Shown here piece by piece: positions 32,944-43,489 of a stretch of DNA of 64,000 nucleotides. A program made the position numbers and the translations under genes. This DNA is from Aaosphaeria pasadenensis (taxonomy: Eukaryota > Ascomycota > Dothideomycetes > Pleosporales), in assembly GCA_022813625.1 (NCBI GenBank), contig JAKLMB010000003.1:310001-374000 (forward strand). Reading direction: 5' to 3'. The notes beneath the pieces were generated by a model. The model worked only from the letters and a program-made list of their open reading frames with translations. It was not told the DNA's origin and did not search any database. Each line of letters starts with the position of its first letter. Within the stretch, counting starts at the first letter, position 1.

Positions 32944-33664
32944 GTGGGTGGGGCTGAAGTTCGCAATTATGCATTGAGTGATTCAGTACGTCTATCTTAT
33001 CTTTGAATTTTGGAGTGGGGTATATAGCATTTTCGTCATATCGTTGTCTGTATCACATAAGGAAAGGACAATTAAATGTTGAGATGCGTATATTAGTTTA
33101 CGGCAAACTTCTTCTCTAAAAAGTTCTAGTAACTTTTGCAAAGCGCTGAATAGAAGGATTTTGTAGCCAGTGAAGCTAGTATATTTGAAGCTTGCGTTAT
33201 AACTCATGGAACAGGTCGTGCTGAAGCTGACATACAAGTAAAACCCAATAATTGTTACAACACCAGAACCTATGAGGACACAGGAGACATCAAGTACTTG
33301 GGACGAAAGGTCGGAGATTACGGCCAGAGGGCTGGATAACACCCAAGGACAAGAGTTACGAGAACCAACATTATGTAACGTGCTCGACATGCTTAATTGC
33401 TAAGAGGATCGAGCAAGTTAAGCAGTGCTTAATGTGCTTAACTGCTAAGGATATTAAGCACATTAAGCAAGGACTAGGAAGGATAGATATATAAGATTGC
33501 TAGATGTTATATATAGGAGTTCTTCATTGGAAGCTTGGTAAATACAAGGTAAGAAAATCCACATAACAACAGCGTGAAAGGAAAACAAAACAATCAGTGC
33601 ATATAGTATCACTTTCACGAATGTTGTAGAAGATAATGTTGAAAGTGGGCTATAGTGGCAGATC
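32944..33664. other. AT-rich tail of the inserted segment
   Basis: Minus-strand frames at 32992-33390 (132 codons) and 33463-33693 show no known motif; the first has hydrophobic patches but atypical codon use. The stretch contains the perfect inverted repeat described separately. No gene is supported. Confidence 0.4.
33426..33469. repeat. Perfect 16-bp inverted repeat (hairpin)
   Basis: TGCTTAATGTGCTTAA at 33426-33441 is followed after 12 bases by TTAAGCACATTAAGCA at 33454-33469, its exact reverse complement. Related words (GAGCAAGTTAAG) stand at 33408 and at 31331. It may be a terminus or internal hairpin of a mobile element. Confidence 0.8.
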
Positions 33665-34290
33665 CGGTGTCGGAAGCTTTCTTTTTTGCCCATTTGCGTA
33701 TTGTGGCAACGTTTTTTAGGCGCTGGGGTAGTGTTCTAGTGCGCTGGAATGCTTAGGGGGGCGGTGGTAGACTGCGGTAACTAGATCTTTTTTTTTAAGG
33801 CGGGGAACAGAAGGGGCAGTCTGTAGAACGTTATAATAGGCATTGTTGTGCTTATAATGTTATAATAGGTGTGCATTTTATATGCTTTGCAACTATTATA
33901 TAGTACTGTGTCAAAGTGTACGTACAGCACTTAGCTTTAGAAAAGCAACAGATAAAGGCTTGTACAATTAATTATACTGTAGGTGTCATGGTCAATATAT
34001 ATACCCTTAGACTTAATTAAATGGGGTTTTTTTTTGGAGTAAAATGGTCCATCTTATTTATTTATATGTTATAAGTTGTAGGTTGAGAGGAGTCTTACAG
34101 AAATCTGATATTTGCGAAGAACTGTAAATTTGCAATATATCGAACAGTCAAACCCAATGTGATACTTTCAAGTGCTTGCTTATTCTATTCACCACGGTTG
34201 CACACCATTTTGATCAACAATCTTTCCTGCATCCCCATCTCTTTTGCCCTCAACAACGTCTCTCATCAACGCCCCGCCCAACGCTGGATC
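33665..34290. repeat. Direct repeat, copy B
   Basis: Same orientation as 29109-29722. It begins CCGGTGTCGGAAGC, a short remnant of the tRNA-Glu 3' end without the rest of the tRNA, and runs into the 3' end of the intact SDR gene. Copy B is the more AT-rich copy in the spacer part (e.g. TATATATACC, TTATTTATTTATA near 34054). Confidence 0.8.
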
Positions 34291-35007
34291 TCCAGCTCCG
34301 TACCGTTTCAGAACCTCGGGACCAGAACCACCGAGTCCAGTCGCGAGGAATCCAGGAGAGATACCAAAAACCTTGACGCCGTCACTCTTCAACAGGCGAG
34401 CCCAGTCCAGCATCATCATATTCAGTGCCGTCTTCGAGCTGCGATAGGCAATGACGCTCGGCCCGGCCGGTTTTGGCCAGCCGGCAGGAATCTCGCGAGT
34501 TGCACCAGAAGACACACGAGTCGGAGCAAAGTTCTCAAGAGACGAAAGTCCCGAAGTGACGAACAAAAGACGGGGGTTCGCGGAGGCCAGAAGCAATGGA
34601 ATGAATGTATGCGTGAAAACTTGCGTGGAGGTCACATTAAGGGAGTATGCGCGGTCCCAAGCCTCTCGAATAACAGAAGGTCCAGGGTTATCCTTCATCA
34701 GTTGATCGAAAGCGGCGCCGGCGTTGTTTACGAGTGCATCTACACGACCCCACTTCTGTTGAACGGTGTTGAAGGCAGCTTCGATGCTTTTATCGTCTTC
34801 AATATCGATCTCAAGCAAATGGATTTCGCTCTTGGTACTTGGGACTTCTTCATTGATCTTTTCCAAAGCAGCCTTTCCTTTGTCTAGCGACCTGCTGCCC
34901 AGGAGAATGACATATGTAATGTCGGAAGCTGCTAGAGCTTTGACAACTTCGTATCCAATCCCAGTGTTTGCGCCGGTAACAAGAACGATTGATTTTGAGG
35001 TAGCCAT
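34189..35007 (-). CDS. Short-chain dehydrogenase/reductase, carbonyl-reductase-like
   Basis: Single exon, 272 residues. Classical SDR: TGANTGIG at residues 11-18 binds the nucleotide, an acidic segment LEIDIEDD follows strand 3, NNAG at about 93-96, a catalytic Ser in FVTSGLSS and YRSSK at about 190-194 carrying the Tyr and Lys. The Arg-rich GSRSLDKGK after strand 2 suggests NADPH preference, as in carbonyl reductase 1. Likely cytosolic reduction of aldehydes, ketones or quinones; the substrate is unknown. The start ATG lies 572 bp from the divergent ABC transporter start, so co-regulation in detoxification is possible. The 3' end is duplicated at 29599-29722. Confidence 0.92.
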   Translation of the reverse strand: MATSKSIVLVTGANTGIGYEVVKALAASDITYVILLGSRSLDKGKAALEKINEEVPSTKSEIHLLEIDIEDDKSIEAAFNTVQQKWGRVDALVNNAGAAFDQLMKDNPGPSVIREAWDRAYSLNVTSTQVFTHTFIPLLLASANPRLLFVTSGLSSLENFAPTRVSSGATREIPAGWPKPAGPSVIAYRSSKTALNMMMLDWARLLKSDGVKVFGISPGFLATGLGGSGPEVLKRYGAGDPALGGALMRDVVEGKRDGDAGKIVDQNGVQPW

Positions 35008-35579
35008 ATCGAGGATTGATTACTCGTTCCTCAGAGTATAGAAAGCATGTATTTGGAGTTCAAGTTTGCCAATGTGATTGAGAGATGTTATAGCATTATC
35101 GCGTTTCGGATATAACGGAGTAGAGGCCGACACAGACGTCACCAGTACAGTTACGGTAAGCTCTAATGCGGCCAACGAAGTTACTGCGCCAATCGCAATG
35201 ATCAAGTCGCGAGATCGCATCAAATAAAAGTATTTCCAAGTTCATCGCATATGACTTCGGTGTTGCTACCCTCGTAGTTTGAGCTCATCCTTTCTTACCA
35301 TCCTTCGAAGCAAAGGAACAGGACAATCTCGTGAAGATAGAATAGGACTAGCGCGATGTAATACGGGTGATCTTCAGGCACTCACCGAGGTCGGTACATC
35401 GTATCCCTCCGCACTTCTACGTTACATCGTGCCTTTGCTTCGATTTGAATTTGTCTTCGACGCGACATATGATTTTCATGACCTCCCGGAGCTTCTAGTG
35501 GGCGGAATTCCGAGTCTTTGAGACCTGTTGAAGTGCTTTGAAGCGTCGCTTGGCATTCGTTGAGTGTACTTCAGTCATC
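35008..35579. promoter_or_regulatory. Divergent promoter region, SDR / ABCC transporter
   Basis: 572 bp between two start codons reading away from each other; both promoters must be here. An 80-codon frame at 35279-35521 has no features. No transcription-factor site is assigned with confidence. Confidence 0.5.
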
Positions 35580-38500
35580 ATGACTTCGAACCAGCAGCCA
35601 ATGCTCCTGAGCCCTTGGTATCTCGACGATGAGATTCCGCCAGTAGCGAAATGTTGGCCAATATGGGTATGGGGTTGACCTTCCATTCTTTACATTCGAC
35701 CAATCGCTAACCTAAGCAGAACGAGACAACAGCACGCTTTACGCCGTGCTTTCTTCCGCTTATTTCAGCGATACCAGTCATCATTGGAGCATTGATTTTA
35801 CTACCTTATCCTCTCAGCCTTCTCAGGTCGTGGCGTCCCCAGTGGACCAAGCCTTTCATCACGGAGTCGAAGCATGTCTCGGACGATGCTGATTTGGCGC
35901 CCGCCCGTCGCGTGGCTATTGTGGCTCACAGCCTTGTGGTCGTCTGTTTTCTTGGAATGGCGCTGCAGATTGTCACGATTTTTTTCCCTTTTCGGCAACT
36001 TACAGCCGTATTTCCAACGATTGCCTGGGTCAGTGTTGTTGCGTTCGACTCGAGAAATTCATGCTGACATTCGAGGCAAGGCCATTGCCATCGGGATACT
36101 GGCGATTGAGAGGCCGAGGGTTGCACCAATTTCGATACTTGTCTTACTTACAGGTCTGCTCTTCTCGCAATTGGTAATACTCTCTCATACAAAGGCCTCT
36201 CTGGCTGCCAGAGACCTGCCTTTGGTGATTGCGCCGGTATTTGCCTTGTGCGGTATCTTCACCATCTTGAACATGCCATTACGAGACCCAAGGTTACAGC
36301 GTGATGATATTAGTCCAGCATTTAGTGCGCCAACAGTCAAGCTGCGAACTCCCGAAGATAACTTGACCCCTTGGCAGTACATGACTGTGGCATGGATGGA
36401 GCCATTGGTCCAGAGAGGATCAGGAGGGACGCTGGAGAACGACGAGGTCTGGGATCTTGGCTATGAATACAAACATAGTCGACTTCATAACAAGTTCCGC
36501 ACGTTGCAAGGATCGGTCGCGAGTCGATTGCTCCAAGCGAACGGACTCGATCTTGTCCGTACAACGACGCTCTCATTGCTGGACTTGGCTACGAGTATGT
36601 GACATCCTTGAGCTTTGACGATGACGCAAGAAACTGATATCACGTTAGAGCTCTTTACCCCTGTCCTTCTACAGCGTTTGCTTGTATCTATGAAGGATCC
36701 TGCATCTCCCAATAGTGCTACGATAACGTATGCATCACTTTCACTTGTGCTTCGGTTGGTTTCCGCTCAATCTGCGGTTTTCATTCTTTGGTACAGCCGA
36801 CGAGCATATGAACGCTCAAGAGGAGAAATGATCACAATGCTCTATGAAAAGACATTGAACAGAAAAATCATTGGCGCGAAGCAAGAATCCGAGACTGGAC
36901 TTGATGTTCAATCAGACGCAGATATCGATGGCAACACCAATGGGATCCCTGATAGCCAAGAGGATACAACGAAAGCAAAAGAGACTGGGCCCTCTGCATT
37001 GTGGTATAAGTTACGCACTATCTTTGGATCCCAAAGACAGAAGAAAACATCGGAAGAAGCCGACAAGAAAGGAGCAGCGTCAATGGGAAAGATCTTGAAC
37101 TTGATGAGAAATGACGTGTATGAGATCTCTCAGCGTTTCTGGGATTTTCCGGATATGTTCACTAGGCCTATTGGTGTAATCGTCGCCATCATTCTTATCT
37201 GGCGAATGCTCGGTTGGGCATGTTTGCTAGGTGTTGTTGCCCTGTTCGTATCACAGCTACTCAACGTCTTGATCGCCCGCCTTCAGGTCTATTATGAAAA
37301 GAAACGACGGGCTGCAACCGACGAAAAGCTCCAAAGGATCACCCAGTTTATTGAGTCGATTCGTCATCTCCGCTGGTATGGATGGCAGGAGGCATGGCTC
37401 AAGGATATCTTCGAGTCTAGACAGAAGGAGTTGCATCTACGTGTCATTCAAATCTTTCTATCGACGACTCTTGCATTCATCCTTCGATTTGGATCCGGAT
37501 TATTTCCAGCTGTCTCCTTTTATGCGTTGACAATACTTGCTGGTAAACCACTGAGAGTCGACCTGATCTTCCCAGCGATTGATCTTTTCAACATGCTGGA
37601 GAACGACTTAAGAAAGCTTCCTCAACTCATCACTGTCCTTCTGAATGCATATGTCGCTATGGGAAGAGTCGAAGCCTTCATGCAGGAGCCAGACAAAGAG
37701 CAAGCCGATGTTGTTCCCGAAGGAACGGATGACCTTAGACTTGAGAAAGCTTCTTTCGCATGGCCCGGTGTGCCGAAGAATGTGCTTGAGAACGTTACCC
37801 TCTCGTTTCCAATGGGGCTGACTGTAGTATATGGCGAAGTTGGCGCCGGAAAGACAGCATTACTGCAGGCCCTCTTGGGCGAGCTGGACAAGACTGCAGG
37901 AGAGTTTACACGCCCAGAGCAAGTAGTCGGCTACTGTGCGCAAACTGCATGGCTACAGAGTATGAGCATTAGAGACAACATCCTCTTCTCGGCACCATAC
38001 CAAGAGACTCGGTACAGGCAGGTCTTGGAGGCATGCGCTTTGGTGCCCGATATGGCTGAATTCAAGCACGGCGACCTTTCGAACATAGGAGAAAACGGCA
38101 TCGGTCTCTCAGGTGGCCAGAAGGCTCGAGTCGCTTTGGCAAGAGCTATCTACAGCGACGCGAAAGTCATTTTCCTAGATGACCCTCTTTCGGCTTTGGA
38201 CCATCAAACAGCAGAGTTCATTGTCAACAAGTTGCTTGCAGGTCCCTTGATGCAAGATCGCACAACGGTACTCGTCACTCACCGCACCGAACTTTGCCAT
38301 CGCCTCGCGAAGCAGTGGGTCGAGGTTTCCAACGGTAGAACGACAGTACACGAGCCGAATGAAGAGGAGGAGAATGCACTCGGCCGCACACATACGCACG
38401 ACTCTGCAGTAGACGAGGAAGAACGCAAGAAGAAGGAAGAAGAGCAGGCCGCTGCCATCCCCGACAAATTCCTTGAGGAAGAACACCGCGCAACGGGCGG

Positions 38501-40263
38501 AGTCAAACGACAAGTATACTGGCGTTATATCAAAGCTGGAACTCTCCACTGGTGGTCAATTTCAATTATTGTCATGGCTGCTTTCCGCGTGCTCGATGTC
38601 GTACTTACGTGGTTCCTTAAGAGCTGGGGCGAAGGCTACGAGGAAGTCCAGGCCGAAGGGCTGTTTGACTCGCTCCCCCCTCCATATAAGAACGCCGTGC
38701 CATGGCTTGAACTGTTCTTTGCTTTCTCCGTCGGATCATCTATTCTTTTCTGGCTTACAAATCTCATCATGTTTGGTGTAGGATACCATGCTGCGAAGAC
38801 CATCTTTAAAGAAGCTTTGGATCGCGTTGCCCATGCTACCTTCCGATTTTATGATGTCACGCCGGTCGGTCGATTGATGAACCGACTGACATCCGACATG
38901 AACACCGTCGACGGAGCTCTGAGCGAGATGTTCACTTATTTCGTCTGGGGCCTAGTCGGGTGGCTATCATGCATCATTGTATTCTTCACGTCAACGCCGG
39001 GTTTCGTTGCATTTGCCGCGATTCTGTGCAGTGGATTCATCTATCATTTCCTTCGTTTCTTGCCAGTGTCCCAAAGCCTAAGACGTCTAGAGGTATGTCA
39101 CATCCCTTTCCTTGGACTGTCTCTTTGCTAATGTAGAGTAGATGGTGTCTCTGTCACCATTGATGTCCAACTTTGGCGCGCTCGTCGAAGGCCTCACAAC
39201 AGTACGAGCCTTCTCAGCCCAACCCACGTTCCTCGCGTCAGTTATCGGAGTTGTCGACAACTTCCAAAAGAACGATCACTTCTACTGGTCACTACAATCG
39301 TGGCTAAGCTTCCGGTTCTCTCTCCTCTCCGCATCATCAACCCTCGTCATGACCCTAATCGCCGTCTACACGAACATAAGCCCAGGCCTCACAGCCTTCG
39401 TCCTCGTCACTGCGAGCAAATTCGTCCTTTTCACAGACTACATGTGCCGCGTATACGGTATGCTCGAGATGGACTTCACATCCGTCGAGCGAGTCGTCGA
39501 ACTCCTCGACCTCGAAGAGGAGACAAAAGGCGTCGTCGAGCCTCCCGCCTTCTGGCCCACCTACACTGGGGACATCGTCTTCGACGACGTCACAATCCGC
39601 TATGCCGCGAACCTCGATCCCGCGCTGCAGAACATCTCGCTACGGATTCCAGCAGGGTCGAACACCGCTGTGATAGGACGCACCGGCAGTGGTAAGAGCA
39701 CGCTCGCGATCGCCCTACTCGCCACCGTCGTCCCTGAAGGCGGGACGATCACCATCGACGGCGTCGACATCGCGACTGTGGACCGTCAGGCTCTAAGGAG
39801 CCGCGTGACGTTCCTCGCTCAGGAGCCCGTCCTCTTCCCCGGCAGCATGCGCAAGAACCTCGACCCGCTCGACGAGTACTCTGACGCAGCGTGCGAATCG
39901 GTGCTCGCGAAGATCGCGGGGAACCATGAGTGGACCTTGTCGACGAGCATTGAAGGGGGTGGGAAGGGGCTTTCTCAGGGGCAGAGGCAGCTCGTGGGGC
40001 TGGCGAGGGCGATGTTGAGGCGCTCGCCGGTGCTGATCATGGATGAGGCGACGGCGAGTATTGATTTCGAGACGGCGCAGCGCATTCAGAGCGTGTTGAG
40101 GGATGAGATGAGGGAGAGTACGGTGATTACGATTGCGCATAGGCTGGAGGCGGTCAAGAATGCGGATTATTGCGTTGTGCTTGGGAAAGGAAAGTTGGTC
40201 AAGGCGGGTAAGGCGAGCGACATGTTGAAGGACGGCGGTGAGTTCGCGGGAATGCTGGCTTGA
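35580..40263 (+). CDS. ABC transporter, ABCC (MRP/conjugate pump) family
   Basis: Five exons: 35580-35666, 35720-36028, 36081-36594, 36649-39092 and 39142-40263, 1491 residues. The third intron boundary is fixed by a GCTGAC branch site 16 nt before GGCAAG. Order: short TMD0 with about five helices, TMD1, NBD1, TMD2, NBD2. NBD1 has Walker A GEVGAGKTALL, signature LSGGQKARVALARA and Walker B VIFLDDPLSALD, with Asp where the catalytic Glu is expected, typical of ABCC NBD1. NBD2 has GRTGSGKSTLA, LSQGQRQLVGLARA and LIMDEATASID with the Glu in place, so hydrolysis is mainly at site 2. Related pumps export glutathione conjugates, drugs or pigments at the plasma or vacuolar membrane. A long charged linker (Glu/Lys-rich) lies between NBD1 and TMD2. 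Confidence 0.93.
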
Positions 40264-40617
40264 AGCGAAGTTGTGTAGATGGTGTATCTGCCACAACCTA
40301 GAATGCTTTAGTCGATTACATAGATATACTTTGTCTCGTTCTGGTGGTGTGATATAGAGATGCAACGCAGTTGATTGATTCTGAGGAGATAAAAAGTCTG
40401 ATTAGGTATTATTCCCACAATGCTAGATGATTATATATACATTCATTGTGTACTGGAGGCTGTCCTCAACGAACAGCTCATGAAGGGATATCTCGAACCA
40501 TGATTCATACCATAGGTGCGGCGCACCTTCCCATCTTTGATATACATAATTAACGGTACCTGGAATCTACCATTCCAGACATCTGGTGTTAGTTGGCTCC
40601 CACCATTCTATCCTGTT
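40264..40617. other. Convergent 3' region
   Basis: 354 bp between the stop codons of the ABCC gene (plus) and the PAN-like gene (minus). AT-rich, holds both 3' UTRs; no other feature seen. Confidence 0.5.
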
Positions 40618-42212
40618 TCATGACGGTAATTCTTGTGGAGGAAACATCTTCTTGTTCGCATACTTCATCGCAGGCGACGCATCCGCCTCTACCGTATGAT
40701 CGGCACTCAACTCCGTTGGACGCACGTATGGCGAATATGCTGGTGCTGGCCCCAATTCATGCCTCTTGCCGATGCCATAAGCCCTGCTTCTTCTCCTACG
40801 CCACCAGAAGAGTCCAACGCCGATTAGCGCCAATCCTACAACGCCGCCAGCGACGGGCCCAGCGATCCAAGCCTTTGAAGGGGATCCGCTGTCGGTATTG
40901 TTCTCAGCAGGAGGTGGGCTGTTTTCTGCACCAGGTGATGCGCCCGAAGCCGGTGCTACGGACGGAGATGAAGATGAAGATGAAGATGGCGATGGGGTCG
41001 AAGTTGGTAGGGAAACGCCGGCCTGGACTGCATATGTCACTTCGGCCTTGGCTGAAATGAAAGAGGTTGTGTTCTGGAGGTAGCAGTTCTGATATCCAAA
41101 CTCCAGGCTGGAATCAAACATGACCGCAACACATCCATTGCCATTGTTCGCACAGGCATCTATGCACCCGGTGATATTTTGAGCATGTACTGATGTGAGG
41201 TTCGTCCCGGAACTGAATTTCCCGCATTGGACGTCCCATGTTGTCTCGTCGTTCTTGACCACATTTCCCTCGGGGCATTTGGTATCGATCTGTTCAATGG
41301 AGGAGATGACCGCTGAATGAACAGTTGCGGCCTTCGGAGTCTTTAAACTGTCAGTTGTCCATCCTGTTTTCGGCCAACAATTGGCATAACCGATTTCGAG
41401 CGTCGGATTGTACATCACTGCTCGGCAGAGTGGTCGTTCCTTTATGCAGAGCTCGAGGCATTCTTGCAAGCTAGTCGTATGATGGTATCCAATGTATGGC
41501 TTGCCCTTACAATCACTATATCCTTCCCAGCAGGTATCGTAACCGTCAATTTTCTTGTCGCAGTGCAAGGTGTAGGTCAATCCATTGCCAAAGTCATGTG
41601 TTGACAGATTTTCGCCGGGACACTCCGAAGGCAAAGGTTTCATGTCCTCGGGATTTACGACGGCGCTGTGGAAGCCTTCGTCCGATGTCATATTATCTGC
41701 GGTGATTCCAATGATGGCACTGGTTTGGAGATAACATTTGTGGTCTGCCTCGCGCCAGGAAAGGCCATAGCATCCTTCGCCATCGCCCCAGTACCGCGAA
41801 CAATGATTCATGCAGTGGACTACGTTGTCCATTGTAATACTAGTCGCATCCGCTGTATACAAGACATTAGTACTCCGTCCAATGGTACTAACAATGAAGA
41901 GGCTGGATCAAAGAATGGCGTAGACGAACCGTTCAAAGTAATGCGCTTGTTGCAGTGGGTTGCGAAGCGCAACCCATTAGGACTTGTGTATGAATCCGGA
42001 CATATCGACTTCTCTTGTCTGATTTCGACAGAGCTTTGGCGTAATGCTAGATCGCGGCGAGCCGAAGGGCCTACAAGGACTATGTGCACATAACGTTAGA
42101 CCCATCGCATTCGTTCAAGCGAATTTGTGAATGAAAGTATCTTACCAGACGATGCAAAAGTAGCGGACGCCCATATCAGGGCCACCACCAGTTCATTACT
42201 CAGTATCCCCAT
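40618..42212 (-). CDS. Type I membrane protein with PAN/Apple-like ectodomain
   Basis: Three exons: 42212-42146, 42079-41930 and 41852-40618, 483 residues. Exon 1 encodes a signal peptide (MGILSNELVVALIWASATFA). The ectodomain has three repeated units with cysteine patterns of PAN/Apple type, e.g. HCMNHCSRYW..GCYGLSW..CYLQ, LQECLELCIKERPLCRAVMY, and CIDACANNGNGCVAVMFD..QNCYLQ. Such domains bind carbohydrate or protein. A Ser/Pro-rich stalk is followed by one membrane helix (AWIAGPVAGGVVGLALIGVG), a basic stop (WWRRRRSR) and a cytosolic tail of about 65 residues with YSPY. It may be a cell-surface adhesion or sensing protein. The second intron uses a GTTCGT donor with a perfect TACTAAT branch site; a nearer GTTAGT donor is the main alternative. 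Confidence 0.8.
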
Positions 42213-43489
42213 TATGACGCGGAGCGCAAGATGCCTCTGCGGCTCGGTCCGTCCTCCTAACCGAATGGCAAGTACTTGTACTTGTATGTGTAAGGCGAAA
42301 AGGTACCAGTATCGGCGCAGTGCACGTACAGCCTCGAGGAGTGCGCTCTGGATATGTACTATGTAGGAACATAGAACTGCAATGTTCGATTAATTAGATT
42401 TTGTCAACACGCTTAGTACTGTGTGGTTGGCCCCCATAGCAAGTGGATTACTCCAAGCGCGGATACAACATCTCTGAGACCATCTTCCAAACAACCTGTT
42501 CCACCGAAGGGGAATGGTAAGTATTGACGACGATGTATCCATGTAGGACGAACCTGTCGTTCGCACTCAAACACTACATCTGGTTTGGTGTAGAGACATG
42601 CGCGGTCAGACCAAGACCCGCAATTGGCCCCAAGGGGTAAAGACAAGGGCAAAATGTGGAATGATGTTGCGAGGCTTGGGCTATGCATGTATTGTACTGT
42701 ACCTGGGCCAATCTATTAAACGGCCTGTGGGTACTAAAAGGCAAACTTTCGGAGCAAGTTGCGTTTGTTGTTGGTTAAACTATCACCCTGCTCGGCCGGT
42801 GTATCCGTACCGTAGTCCTAGACTCCTGGCACATCTTGGCTCGCAACACTGCAAAAACAGGGTCCTCCGAGGCTGCTCGAAAGATCGAGTACAGTTATAT
42901 CGTTCGTCCTTAGATTCAGTCTTCAATCAGTTCTCCACGGCTCTGATCTTAACCCCCAATTCAGTTTTGCTTCCCTTTCTCATCAAGGGTCATCCTTCTA
43001 TGAAATTCGTGCGATGGCCATACAGGCCTGGCTGAGAAACGGGACCTCGGCATGGAGATGTCGCACATCCAACCTTTGTATTTAAATATATCTCGTTTAT
43101 CTTGGAAAACAACATTGTACGAGAGGCGATTCGGAATAGTCGATATACGGCTGTAAGCACTAGACGGACATCATCTTGAAACGTAGGATTGGGGCCCACG
43201 GAACCCTTGCTATTCGTTAGACTATACGATGCCTGGGCATGTGCACTGACTCCGAACGGTTACTTGGGTTGGGGTCGGAATAAGTAACACATTCATCCAA
43301 ATTCGTCCTGGTTGAAGCTAAAAAGCGAGAGCACGCATGTAAATTTTGGTAATGAAATCTGTATAAGTCCACCAACTAATCCCTTTGCTGCATGGCGAAG
43401 AGGTGGTATCAAATGCATCCTGAACGCCATGTCGTGATTTTTCCGCCTGTGAATACCAGAGCCAACATGAATCGTATGATTGGGAACGT
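42213..43489. other. Intergenic region
   Basis: Promoter side of the PAN-like gene and 3' flank of NOG1. Plus-strand frame 42598-43035 (145 codons) and minus-strand 42413-42688 show no motif or splice logic. Nothing supported. Confidence 0.45.

Noticed and set aside
42598..43035. 145-codon plus-strand frame
   Set aside because: No recognisable domain, flat codon use, no splice partners; treated as spacer.
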